DNA of 64,000 bases from assembly GCF_000801105.2 (NCBI RefSeq), contig NC_079512.1:40565848-40629847 (forward strand), written 5' to 3'. Numbering within the stretch: the stretch's first letter is position 1; each line of letters opens with the position of its first letter. The notes beneath the pieces were generated by a model, which searched no databases, was not told the DNA's origin, and saw only the letters and a list, made by a program, of their open reading frames with translations. Below, in pieces: positions 44,838 to 56,900 of the stretch. This stretch comes from Raphanus sativus (lineage: Eukaryota > Streptophyta > Magnoliopsida > Brassicales > Brassicaceae). A program made the position numbers and the translations under genes.

Positions 44838-46264
44838 ACTGTAATATTATCCCTCCAATGCACAAGATGAGTATCTTTCCAGCTTCTTCTTTGATTCTTC
44901 AGTGTGGAGCCTGTCCTACCAAGAATTGTTGAGAGCTCATAAATATCTAATGCATGAAGATGGAGGGAGACATGTTTAACAGTTCAGCAGAGAAATCATG
45001 ATGGGAGTTATTGCAAAGAAAAGGTCGAAGAAAATTAACATCTTAATAAACAAAATATTTTCTTTTACTAATGTCTTATATTGTTGGCATAGAGATTCGT
45101 TGCATTGTATCCTGATCAAGCATAACAACCGCATGGCTTCTTTCTTGCTTCTTAAGACTATTCTGCCTAACTGAATCTGTTCACTCATCATAGCTCTAGA
45201 ACACCACAAACCAAAATCTTATAATATTTTCACTCAAAGGAGAATATTACAGTTGAGTCAATATATTAAAGAGAGGTACAGTCATCACAATTAAAGTCAC
45301 AATCTCAGGTGAACAAAAAGCATATTGCCAAAAGATGATTTCAAAGACTTGCATAACTGAGCTTTCGTTCTGGAGTTTTTAGCCAAACAACATAAAAAAG
45401 GACTATCTCATATCTTGACATTGAAACCATTTGATGTTAACAACACAAGTTGTTTGACTATAATAAAGTCACAAAAAGAAGGGAACCCCTCTTCACTATG
45501 TAATGTTCACAACCTATCATCATGAAGGTTGGTAACCAAGGTGGTCCTACTCCACAACCACACAAGCAGTATAATATGTGGTAGGATTTATTTTATGTCC
45601 CTACCAGATTCCCACTACTAAACCAAAGACAAGAGGGCTAAACTGTAATTTTTGCAGGTCAAGTTCCATCATCTCCTCTATTATTGCCGTGGGAGGAGGG
45701 GACTTATAGACGTTGAAGAACAACTATCATGAATCATAATTGAGTTTAAACATCTTTTTACATAAAAAACAGATTTAATACTCACTCAAAGACAAGGCAA
45801 ACAAAAAAAATAAAAAATCTATTTGGATTCCTGGATAAAACTTTTTACATGAAAAAGGAGAATCTAATTTATAAAAACCACTTGAGTGAAGCAAACAATC
45901 ATCAGGTTGATTTAAAGTAAAAGCATTAGCAAACAATCACAGTGCAGCACAGAAATAGCTTTAAACATAAAACCTTAAAACCTACATAAACAAAGAAAAT
46001 AAATAGTTATTTTTTTTCTAATGCGACCACCATGTATGTTGAACTGTAACTAAACATTCATCTCTCCCATGATCACAAGAAAGGAAAAAAAACAGAACTT
46101 TTTTACTCGGAAAAGAAACTACATTTTCCAGGAAAGCAAGTGTATTCATGAAAGAGGAACAAAAATGGAGTGAGCACCTTACACTAGTTGAAGTAAAGAT
46201 TCAGTTTTTTGTAAAAAGAAAATGTGAGAACTTAAAATTGGTAGAGAGATTTGAGAAGCGAAAC

Positions 46265-46450
46265 CTGAGTTTTTTTTTTTACTTTGGCGGAGTCCAAGAG
46301 TAATGTGAGAGAGATAATGCTTGAGTAGTGGCTTTGGGCAGTGAGTAGTCTGAGAAAAAAAGAAAAGAGGAGGAGAGAAGTGAACAAAAAGATTATTCCA
46401 AAACGCAGCAAGACAAAGCGTACTCCTTTGTCGTTTTGATAGTTTTTGAA
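46265..46450 (-). promoter_or_regulatory. Probable RIP5 5' UTR exon and promoter edge
   Basis: Read on the minus strand this is CT-rich (CTCTCCTCCTCTTTTC), as plant leader sequences often are. It ends AACTCAG followed by GTTTCG, a good donor. The first copy of the gene lacks this segment. The exact start of transcription cannot be seen. Confidence 0.45.
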
Positions 46451-46499
46451 TTTTAATTTCCGGTTTGAAGAAACATGTTCCAAGTCTCAGACCCGGGAA

Positions 46500-47384
46500 T
46501 CTTTTATATACCCTACGTACTATATACAGTTTTGTTTCTTAATCACTTGTATTTATCAACAAATGATTTAAGTTTTGCCTCTCCGGTCGCAGGCTTATGA
46601 CTCGTAAGAAAATCAAAACTTAGAAAAACTCATTTCTGAACTCATTATTATCAGAAACCTAAGTATTTTCACACACGACTGAAACCGTAAAATCTACTCG
46701 CTTAAATGGGCCACAAGTTAAGCTCATTGATATTTTCGGCAAGCCCATTAATTTACCAATAAAATTTTGCAATAATTAATTCTTAAACACTCAATAATAT
46801 TTATATTATTAAAATTTTACATATAATAAGATTTTACTATAAGGCGTGGTTGCGACGCCCGGAAAAGGGGGTTAGGATTGAGGTGACTGATGATAGTATT
46901 TGGTCGGTCGATGAAAACTTTTTCAAAGCTTTGAACATAGCTGAAAAGCTATAAAGCATCCAGTTTTATCGTTAAGTGCATTTTAGGACACAGAGGACCC
47001 AACTTATTTAATAATACTATCATCTATCTGTTTTATTCTTGCCGTTACATTCACACTACCAATTGAATATTTTAGCTAGATATTAAACCTTCTATACAAA
47101 GAAAATAAAAATTATAATGAGTTGTTGATCTCTGTATTTCAGAAAACTTGTTTGTGAACACACTCTACACTGATCACGTATTCACGTGTATATATAACCA
47201 AAAACAAACACACACAATCTAACCGTCACTTACCACGTGTCGTAGTCAAACAGCATGCTCATGTATATTTTGATGTTAACTCACATTTCATCACCACCTC
47301 TTCATCACCGCTATTACATCAACAACACACATACTCTCACAATAACATAGAGCAAACTTACTCTTTATTTTTTTCTTAAACGCC
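46500..47384. promoter_or_regulatory. Divergent RIP5/tetraspanin intergenic region
   Basis: Non-coding. On the tetraspanin side, CACGTG (47183-47188) overlaps the start of a TATATATAA box (47189-47197), and a second CACGTG lies at 47234-47239, about 150 bp before the ATG. G-boxes near a TATA box suggest bZIP or bHLH input. No gene is seen. Confidence 0.45.
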
Positions 47385-48801
47385 ATGAGAACGAGTAACA
47401 ATCTTATAGGCCTCGTAAACTTCATCACCTTCCTCCTATCCATTCCTATTCTCGGCGGTGGAATATGGCTTAGCAACCGAGCTAACACCACTGACTGCAT
47501 GAGATTCCTCCAGTGGCCACTCATCGTCATCGGTATCTCCATCATGGTAGTCTCCTTAGCCGGTTTCGCAGGAGCTTGTTACCGTAACAAGTTCCTCTTG
47601 TGGCTTTACCTCTTCGCCATGTTCTTTGTAATAGCTGCTCTCATTGGTTTCATTATCTTTGCTTACGCGGTCACTGATAAAGGCTCGGGAAGGTTTGTGA
47701 TGAACCGGAGGTATCTTGATTATTATCTCGGTGATTATTCGGGTTGGTTAAAGGACCGGGTCACGGATGATGGATACTGGGGGCAAATCAGGTCGTGTGT
47801 TAGAGATTCTGGAGTTTGTAGGAAGATAGGAAGACGTTTACATGGTGTTCCTGAAACTCCACTCATGTTTAACTTCAGAAGGCTTAGTCCTATTGAGGTA
47901 ACAAAATATTTAGAAGTTTTTAGTATAATGTTTTTCCAAAACATAAAACATAAAAACACTTCTTGAACGACCTAACTCAAAGTCTGAAACATATAGTTTG
48001 TGTAACCAAGAAACATAGAAGTTTTATTATTTATTTTCAATATAAATAAAGTTGTTTTTAGCATGTAAGAGGCCATGAGTGGATTTGTCTGGCTCCTAAA
48101 TTATGTGTCCTGGCTTTTGCACTTTTGTTCATAAACTTATTCGTATCATATTCTGGCCTATAATCATTACTATTTTGAAAGTTGTAACTGCCATGCAAAA
48201 TCTAGTAGTCACCAAGTAGTATTATATGAAAATAGAAAGATCCAATGGGTAGTTGTTTTTTTTTTTTTTCTAAAAACCAATGAGTAGTTGTTGAAGTGTG
48301 TCTTCTGTCCTAACAATTGAGTCTAGAATGGTCTGGTTTGGTTCGATATTTTACACATGCAAGACCTTTTTCAACGGTGTGTGTGTGTGTGTGATACAGT
48401 GTTGCCCTTCCAGTCTAACGAAACTTATGTGATCTATATTTGTCTCAAATCTGCAGTCAGGATGTTGCAAGCCGCCAACAGAATGTGGATACACGTACGT
48501 GAACGAGACAGTGTGGATTCCAGGAGGAGATATGATTGGACAGAATCCAGACTGTATGTTGTGGAACAATGACCAGAGACTGCTATGTTACCAATGTAGC
48601 TCTTGCAAGGCTGGTGTCCTTGGTAGCTTAAAACAGAGCTGGAGAAAAGTATCTGTGATCAACATTGTGGTTTTGATCATACTTGTTATCTTCTATGTGA
48701 TCGCCTATGCGGCTTACCGTAATGTTAAGAGGATGGATAATGACGAACCGGCCGGTGAGGCTAGGATGACCAAATCTCATCCTAGTCATTTTGAGATTTG
48801 A
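47385..48801 (+). CDS. TET4: Tetraspanin TET3/TET4-like
   Basis: A four-pass membrane protein of the plant tetraspanin family, which organise plasma-membrane and plasmodesmal microdomains. Exon 1 is 47385-47897, the GT-AG intron 47898-48456, and exon 2 is 48457-48801, for 285 residues. Transmembrane segments lie at about residues 8-30, 42-65, 72-98 and 235-260. The large extracellular loop holds the plant signature GCCKPP at the exon junction, CGYTYVNETVW, and further Cys residues (LWNNDQRLLCYQCSSCKAG). The cytosolic tail is short. Position beside RIP5 and SEN2 points to the At5g60220 orthologue. The start is the first ATG after the TATA box and gives a normal family N-terminus (MRTSNNLIG). 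Confidence 0.93.
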
Positions 48802-49253
48802 TGACTAGAAAAAAACCACAATGTCGATCACTAAATGCAACTCACAAAAAACCATTACTCTATTATGGGTTGTTGTTGTAATTATATAACTTTGAGCTTT
48901 GTTTTATAATACTTTATGTTAATGTTTAGGATGCGTATGAATATGTTGATTATGATCACTATCTTCGATGTTTTGTAGATTACGTGAGTTGTAATTACTC
49001 TCTCTATGCTTATTAGAACTATCATTTTATAAGTGTACAATAACTTGTTTTCAAATGTATGAACCAACCATTCAGAATGTCTTGGTCAATAAAAATGACA
49101 CGAGATACCTAGAATTAAAAGCGTATGAGATTTGTAAACTATAGAAAACAAATGTTTGTGTATCTCACTATCTCAACTAAAACTGAAAACAAAATTGCTT
49201 AGAGAATGATGTGAAAAATCAAAACCAGCACTCAACTAACCGGGACCGGTTCT
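48802..49253. other. Convergent 3' region between tetraspanin and SEN2
   Basis: About 450 bp of AT-rich DNA holding the 3' UTRs of two convergent genes. No gene or clear terminator motif is seen. Confidence 0.6.
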
Positions 49254-50000
49254 TCATGGGGTTGCCAAATTACTCACATTGGTGGTAACTTTTGGTTTCG
49301 GGGTTGTGGTTTCATCTTCACGGCTGAGTTCTGGGCTCCATCTACTTATAGTTTGCTCTTCCACTCTGTAGTTCTCCAAACACATAGGCAGGTTCACATC
49401 CTCTCTGTTAGAATTACCACTGACATGGAGAGTTAACAACGTTTTGGCAACACTTCCGCTTAACCGAACAGCACAATGGACATCAGACCACACTCTTAAC
49501 CGGTCACTATCACCAGACTGAACCAAAACAGAGTATTCAGAGTGGACAAGAGATGGATGGTGACGGTACGCCACGAAATCCACACCGTACTGCAGCCCTG
49601 ATCTTAAAACCCAGTTCTTGGAACGCAAATGTAAATAAGCTTTGAAAAACACCGGGAAGTTCGGTCTTTTTGATCTCATGTACATCCATATCTCTACTTC
49701 GTTCTCCAAGCAACGACCTTGAAGGGTGAGTTTGATGCATTTGAGGATGTAGAGCAAATAGAAAGCTTCTTCAAAGGACAACTGAATCCATTTCTTGACT
49801 TTCTCAGCGGATATGCCGAAACAACAGCGGCGGAGCAGGTCAGCTTGCTCTGGCTCGACGGCTAGAAGCACGTTGCAGCTCGAGAGGGAACCGGATGACT
49901 CTGTTTTGGCTAGAGATAGCTGGAGCTCTGAGACAGATTTGGAAATAGGTTCTGCAAGAGCCTTTGCTTCAGCATCTTTAAATTTCCATCTTGGTCCCAT
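49254..50000 (-). CDS. SEN2: tRNA-splicing endonuclease catalytic subunit SEN2-like
   Basis: A nuclease subunit that cuts introns from pre-tRNA. A single coding exon from ATG 50000 gives 248 residues. An acceptor (TTTGCAG) lies just before CTTAGTTCCATGG, so the 5' UTR is spliced; a further leader exon with donors near 50553 and 50685 is likely. The C-terminal half matches the EndA/SEN2 fold: VFFKAYLHLRSKNWVLRSG, then GVDFVAYRHHPSLVHSEY, with the catalytic Tyr (FVAY), His (LVHSEY) and Lys (SGSVAKTLLTL) all present. The N-terminal half has the family's SFEEAFYLLYILKCIKL helix. The last 30 residues are polar and look disordered. It corresponds to At5g60230 and is divergent from the RBR ligase gene. 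Confidence 0.92.
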   Translation of the reverse strand: MGPRWKFKDAEAKALAEPISKSVSELQLSLAKTESSGSLSSCNVLLAVEPEQADLLRRCCFGISAEKVKKWIQLSFEEAFYLLYILKCIKLTLQGRCLENEVEIWMYMRSKRPNFPVFFKAYLHLRSKNWVLRSGLQYGVDFVAYRHHPSLVHSEYSVLVQSGDSDRLRVWSDVHCAVRLSGSVAKTLLTLHVSGNSNREDVNLPMCLENYRVEEQTISRWSPELSREDETTTPKPKVTTNVSNLATP

Positions 50001-50689
50001 GGAACTAAGCTGCAAATAGCAATAAAAACCAGACCTTTTGTTCATAGTAATACAAAAAGAAAACCCATGTAATGTTGATTAAAGATAATGTACATGCTTC
50101 TGCTTAAGGTTTGTCATCAACCACAAATCATATAGTCTAGGAACTATACTTGCTCAACAACGATAACTTCTGCATTATCATCGAGTATTTTTTGTTAAGA
50201 TTTGAGTAGTTCAAGCACAGATATGTGTCAGTCAGATCATGAAGAATCGAGACTAAATAACCATGAAGATAAAACAAACGCACGTTCTCAAGAAAGCTAC
50301 AATCACACTTCCCATATAAAAATATTCAGAGTTGCACATAAAAATAAAGTCTTCTCTCAGACATTTTGTCGAACAGTTTCTCTTCACTATTTTTATCTAA
50401 AAAGATCCACAGAAACACGCACCAAATTGCCCACAGCATATACATCCAAAATCAAATGCATGGTTCTAGAAGTTGAATTCAAACAAAGTAATTAATTGAT
50501 ACCAAATCCATTCACAAACACGACTTACCAAACTCAAAAACACATGAGTTACCTGATTTGTCGTGTCTGATGTCGGTTTAACTTCTCTATCAATCCGCCG
50601 CGATATCGACCCGAAGGAGCAGAGGAATTGGACAAAGCTATTGAAGAATTGATCGACGGCGGAGTAAACAACGCAACTTACCTGTCTTA

Positions 50690-50967
50690 AAAAGAAACAA
50701 ATGCGAATGACGGTTATGCCCTTTTGACTAAAAGTCAACCAAGTAAAATAAATATCTTGCACCACCCACACGTGAGTGACTAACTTGCGCTCTCTTCTTG
50801 TTTATTTTAGTTTGACGGTCAACACACACACACGTGCGTGACTAACTTGCGCTAGCTTGTAGTATACACATTTCGAAAAGGCCTATGTAAGTAGCAGAGA
50901 GCGAAGAAAGAAACCACCACTCTTCACTTACACGACGAGAGTAAAACCCTAAGGCTAAAGGGAAGTG
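50690..50967. promoter_or_regulatory. Bidirectional promoter region of SEN2 and the RBR gene
   Basis: Fewer than 300 bp separate the leaders of two divergent genes. Two 25-bp direct repeats, 50767-50791 and 50829-50853, share CACACGTG, then GTGACTAACTTGCGCT, differing at one base. Each contains a CACGTG core. AAACCCTAA (telo-box) lies at 50945-50953, just before the RBR start. A shared control region is likely. Confidence 0.55.
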
Positions 50968-53900
50968 ATGGAACGTCGCGGCTCGGATTCCAACAACGCT
51001 CGCCGTTTCCAGACGGAGGAGCCGCTCTCTTCCCGATCTCGTACTCCTCACCAGCAGCAGCAGCAACCGTCTGCTCCCGCTGCCGCCTGGAGGGGTTCGG
51101 CGCCTGGAGGGGTTTCGAGGAATGCGCGTCGCGGAGGAAATGGGAAAACCCACGTGGCAGCCGCTGGTGGTGCACGGGGAGGCGAGCGGAGAAACCCTAA
51201 CGCTAAAGTCGGTAACTTTCGAAATGAGTATGTGTATGTCCCTAAGAGACCTTCGCCGCCGGTTGTTAGTTCGGCGAAATCAGGCGGGGAGGGTGGTTCG
51301 ACGGTTGAGGCCGTTACGGGAAAGTTTAGCGGAGATGTGTTGTACAGACTTTACTTTAAGGGTTTGGTGAGTGAAGAGAGTGTGACTGGGAAGGGGAAGA
51401 TGATGGCTGACGTGGCGGCTGGATTTGGGGTTGCGATTTGCGACCAGAGGGATACTCTGTTGTTTGAGTTGAAGGGGGAACTTGTTGGCCGTGACACGAG
51501 CCGTCAAGGAGCGGAGATTAAGGCGTTGACACATGGGCTTACCGAAGCCTCGAAGCTGGGGATCAAACGTGTTGCTGTGTTCTGCGACTTTTATCCCATT
51601 TTCCAATACGTAAGTTTCAGACTTTTCCTGTTTATTGTTATGCTTCACTCTCACTTGCTCCTTTTTGTTGCTCTTGCTGTTATTGAATCCGTGTAGAAAG
51701 GTATGTTCTTTTTGTTTGGTTCAAGTTTCCTCTGTTCTGTAATAAAAAAAATATGTAAGCTAAGTGTGTTTATTTCTCTGTTGGGGTTTCATTCGGTAAC
51801 TGTTATAACTAGAGAAAAAAAATAACAACTTGTATAAAAAAAAATTGAAGAAAAGAGTTGTAATGACTACTCTTTCATTTTATATCGTGTGATAATTTTT
51901 TAGGCCATTCTTATTTCTCTTTGCTTTGAGATATAAAGAACCTTCAATAGCTATTAGAGTGTAGACTGTGAGCCCTAAAGTCCTATGCTTGTGTGTTTGC
52001 TATTGTTATGATTCTTTATCAAGCTTTTTGATACACTTTTGATGTATCGAACTTGTATAAGATCAGAGAATAAGAAAATAAAGAACTTTGTATTGATGAA
52101 AGCGAGTACAAGAGTTTTTCTTAGGAGTTTCTCACTCTCCTCTCGACTGATTTCACAATACAATCGATACCTCTCTCCTCTCTCTACTCTCTCTCTTTAT
52201 ACAAAAGTTGTTACGCTAAGGCTCGTGATCCCATGCTCTCCTGGTGACCAACGACGCACGTGATCCTGTCTGTGACTCAGCAACAGAGCCGTTATTCCCT
52301 TATTCCTTATCCATCTTCTAGAACCTGCCCTCAAGTACCAACGTTCTTTGGGCCAATGAACTCCACTCCCTCTCCTCACTTACGGGCCCTGCGAGAGTAC
52401 TGATACAAGATCGGTGGATGTGTGGCCTCATACGTATCAATACCATCCCCAACGAAATTGACCTTGTCCTCAAGGTCAAAACCCGGAAACCTCTTCTTGA
52501 TAGCAGACACCCATTCCCAAGAACACTCATGGTCAGGCAGATCCTTCCACTTAATGAGAACCTCTTTCTGACCCGTACCACCATGAATGCGAGAAGACAA
52601 CACTGCTGCTGGCTCGACGACCAGTTCACCTTCGCTGTTCAACTGAGGAGGCAAGGGTAAACTGTCACCAGTCTCCCCCACTGCTTTCTTTAACTGAGAG
52701 ACATGGAATGTAGGATGAATCTTTGCCCCGGCAGGAAGTTTCACCTTATAAGCCACTTGTCCCACGCGTGCTTCAACCTCAAACGGACCATAGTAGCGAG
52801 CCGAAAGCTTCTCATTGAGCCTCCTTGCCAAAGTTTTCTGTCTGTAAGGTCTCAACTTCACATAGACCCAATCTCCGACTGCAAAAGTGAGCTCTCTTCT
52901 GTGTTTATCAGCCCTATCCTTCATCATTTGCTGAGCGCGGTGTAGATTCTCTTTCAACAGAGTTAGCACTGCATCTCTATCTCTCAACTGCCCTTCCAAC
53001 TCAGCATTCGTCGTAGAACCCGTCTCAAATTTGATCCATGTAGGTGGGTCTCTGCCGTACAACGCACGAAACGGAGTCATCTTCAACGCGGAGTGAAATG
53101 CAGAGTTGTAACTCAGTTCTGCCCACGCTAAGTACGTAGCCCACGTCTTAGGCTTCTCACTAGCGAAGCACCGAAGGTACGTCTCCATGCTGCGGTTGGT
53201 TACCTCCGTCTGTCCATCAGACTGGGGGTGGTAAGCGGTGCTAAAGCATAAGCGTGTCCCTGACAAGCGGAACAGTTCTTTCCAGAATGCGCTGGTGAAG
53301 ATCTTGTCACGATCAGACACGATTGTACGCGGGAAGCCATGAAGCTTGACTACCTCTTGGGTGAACAGCAGAGCCACATCAGTAGCAGTAAACGGGTGAC
53401 TGAGACCGATGAAGTGGCTGTACTTAGAAAGCCTGTCAACGACTACCATAATAGTGTTCATCCCACGGGAGCGGGGAAGACCCTCAACGAAGTCCATAGA
53501 GATGTCTTCCCACACTCTTGCAGGGATTGGTAATGGTTGGAGCAGACCCCCTGGAGTCAGCGTGGAGTACTTGTGACGTTGGCATACTTGGCAAGCTGAA
53601 ACGTAGCGTCGGATGTCAGTCATCATCCCTTCCCAGAAAAACAGCTCCCCAATTCTCCTCTGTGTCTTTAGAACACCACCGTGACCCCCCAGTTTGCCGT
53701 CGTGATATTCAGCCATGATCACTCCAATTAGTGACGATGTCTTGGGCAGGACAAGCTTACCCTTTCTCAACAACCTCCCGTGCACCACTGAGTAGTCAGG
53801 GTGTGTTGTAGCATCCGTCTGCACCTCAGAACGCAGCTGTTGTAACGCTGGATCCTTATCAACCTCACAGGCGATCTCCTCCAGTTGTAGAGCGGTTGTC

Positions 53901-56900
53901 ATGGATACAGCAAAGAGTTCTCGCGGAGTAACTTGTCGGGACAGTGCATCTGCTGCTTTATTCTCCAAGCCAGGCTTATACACGATCTCGAAGTCGAATC
54001 CCAGCAGCTTAGTCAACCATTTTTGATATTCAAGGTTCACCTCTCTCTGTTCCATCAAAAATCTGAGGCTTTTCTGATCGGTACGGACCACAAAATGACG
54101 TCCCAGCAGGTAATGACGCCACTTTTGAACCGCAAAGACGATTGCCATGAGCTCCCTTTCATAGATAGACTTCATACGCTGTCGATCAGTCAGAGCTTGA
54201 CTGAAGAAAGCGATAGGACGGTGGTTTTGCATGAGAACGGCGCCCAACCCAAACCCCGAGGCGTCCGACTCCACCACAAACGGAAGTTCGAAGTCAGGCA
54301 TCGCCAAGACCGGGACAGTAGTCATAGCTTGTTGGAGTGCTCGAAATGCCTCCGTTGCGGCGACGTTCCACACGAACTGCTCCTTCCGTAGCAGACAAGT
54401 AAGCGGTCTTGCAATGTTCCCGTAGTCCTTGACAAACTTGCGGTAGTAGCCCGTCAAACCCAAAAAGCCCCTCAACTCTTTGACATTTTTAGGCTCCCTC
54501 CACTTAAGCATCGCTTTGACCTTCTCCCCATCCACTGCAACACCATCTCCAGATATAACATGGCCCAAGTACTCCACTTGCGAGCTCCCAAACTGACATT
54601 TCTTGAAGTTCGCATAAAGTTTTTGATCCTGCAGAACCTTCAGAACTATCTGTAAGTGTTCCTTGTGCTCTGCCACCGTACGGCTGTAGACCAGGATATC
54701 GTCAAAGAAGACGAGGACAAACCGACGGAGGTAGGGACGAAATACTTGATTCATCAAAGCTTGGAACGTTGCTGGAGCGTTTGATAACCCGAAGGGCATC
54801 ACGCGGAACTCGTAGTGACCGTCGTGAGTGCGGAAAGCCGTTTTAGGGATGTCCTCCTGCTTCACAAGTATCTGGTGATATCCTGAACGCAAGTCCAATT
54901 TGGAGAACACCTGTGCGCCATGGAGTTCATCGAGCAACTGATCGATCATCGAAATCGGATACTTGTCAGGAACTGTCACCTTATTCAGTGCCCTGTAATC
55001 CACGCAAAAACGCCAGCTGCCATCCTTCTTCTTCACGAGGAGTACAGGACTGGAGAAGGGACTTCCACTCTCCTGTATGATACCCGTAGCGAGCATGGAC
55101 GCAATCTGACGTTCAATTTCGGCCTTTTGTATATGGGGGTATCGAAAGGGCCGAACACTGACAGGTCGTGCTCCTTCCTCCAAAGTGATGCTGTGTTCTT
55201 TCCCGCGGGATGGTGGAAGTTCCGTAGGTTCTGCAAATACAGGAGCATACTGCTGCAATAACCCCTTCCACTCCTCCGGTAGAGCCATTGCGACGACCTC
55301 CTCAGCAGTTTGCAAACTGCCAAATTCCACCAGAACTCCCTCCCCTTCCGCCTCCACAATCTTCCAGAGGGATTTCAATGAAACTGCTTCAGAGTGTAAA
55401 CTCAAGTCGCCTTTCAACTCGACCCACTTGCCAGCAACACAAATCTTCATCCACTGCTGTTGCCAGTTCACCCGCATCTCGCCTAGTGGGTCAAGCCATT
55501 GCACGCCTAAGATGATATCTGCAACTCCTAACTCCAAGGGAAGGAAGCTGGTAGTGAACTGACACGAAGGCAGGATCAACGTCACTCCATCCACAACACC
55601 TCTGCCTTGTACATTCACTCCCCCAGCTACCAGCACGCCATAGCTCCTCGTGGAGCTCAGAGGAAGCTTCAGTTCGGCAATCAGCTTTGAGGAGATGAAA
55701 TTGTGTGTGGCTCCGCTATCGATGAGCACCACCACCTCCCGATTCTGAATGACTCCCCGAAGCTTCATTGTTCGTGGTGAAGAGATCCCCACCACTGAGT
55801 TGACTGATACCTCCGCTACCAAAGCTGCGACCCCCTCCACAGTTTCCTCCAGCTCGCATGGTTCATCCAACAGCTCCTCTTCGACACCATTAGGATGAAG
55901 CAGCATCACCGTCAACTGAGCTTGAGCACACGGATGGTTGGGGTGAAACTTCTCATCACATTTGAAACACAACCCCTGCGCCTTCCATCGCTCCACTTCC
56001 GTCGGAGTCAGACGACGAAACGGAGGCTTGAGGCGGCCATGATTTGTCGCAGCCCTAGCTCCGATTCCCCGCTGTGTCGCATTAGGAAATGTTGGTTGAG
56101 TTTTGGGCTTGGGTTGCGCGACAGTCTGGGCCTGCACACCGCTAATGGGCTTACTCGTGTGAGATGGCCCACTAGACATCTGCTTCGAAGGTTTGACCGG
56201 AGCTAACGCCTCCTCCGTCTCCCAGTCCTCCACCTTCAACGCAGCTCTCATCATGTGTTGTAAGCCCCGAGCATCCAGCATCTTCACCCCTTTACGAATC
56301 TTACCCAACAACCCATTCATGTAGGCGAACTCCAGCACCGACTCAGGAACTTCCGGCGCGTGAGAAGCCAGATTGATGAAATCTCTGTGATACTCACGAA
56401 CCGTTCCTTCCTGAAGAATCTTCAACAGACGTTCGCCGGCGGAGACATCTTGAAGCGTCGAGTATTGAGTTAACACACGATGCTTAAGCTGTTCCCACGT
56501 ACGAAAGGGGTTGCGAGTGCGTTCCCACCGGTACCACAACAGTGCATCACCGGAGAAACACAGCCGCACCAGTCGTAGCTTCTCGTCCTCCATAAACTCC
56601 CCCAACTCAAAGTATTCCTCCACCCGTAAGATCCATCCTTCAACCTCCGAACCGTCGAATGTTGGAATATCCACACGGCGGGACCACGACGGTTGACGCC
56701 AAGGCAGGGGATCGTCGTTAAGGTTGGATCCCTGACCCCGGTGGTTCCGGCTGAAATAACCGTCTTCACTCATCAGAAACGGCGTCGGAAACTTCGTCGG
56801 GCTCCGGTGAAGGATCTCATCATCAACTCTGCTCCCGATCGTTGGTTCAGAGACAAGGTCAACAGATTGATGTGCCTTTCCCTTCTCCAACTCTCGCAGC

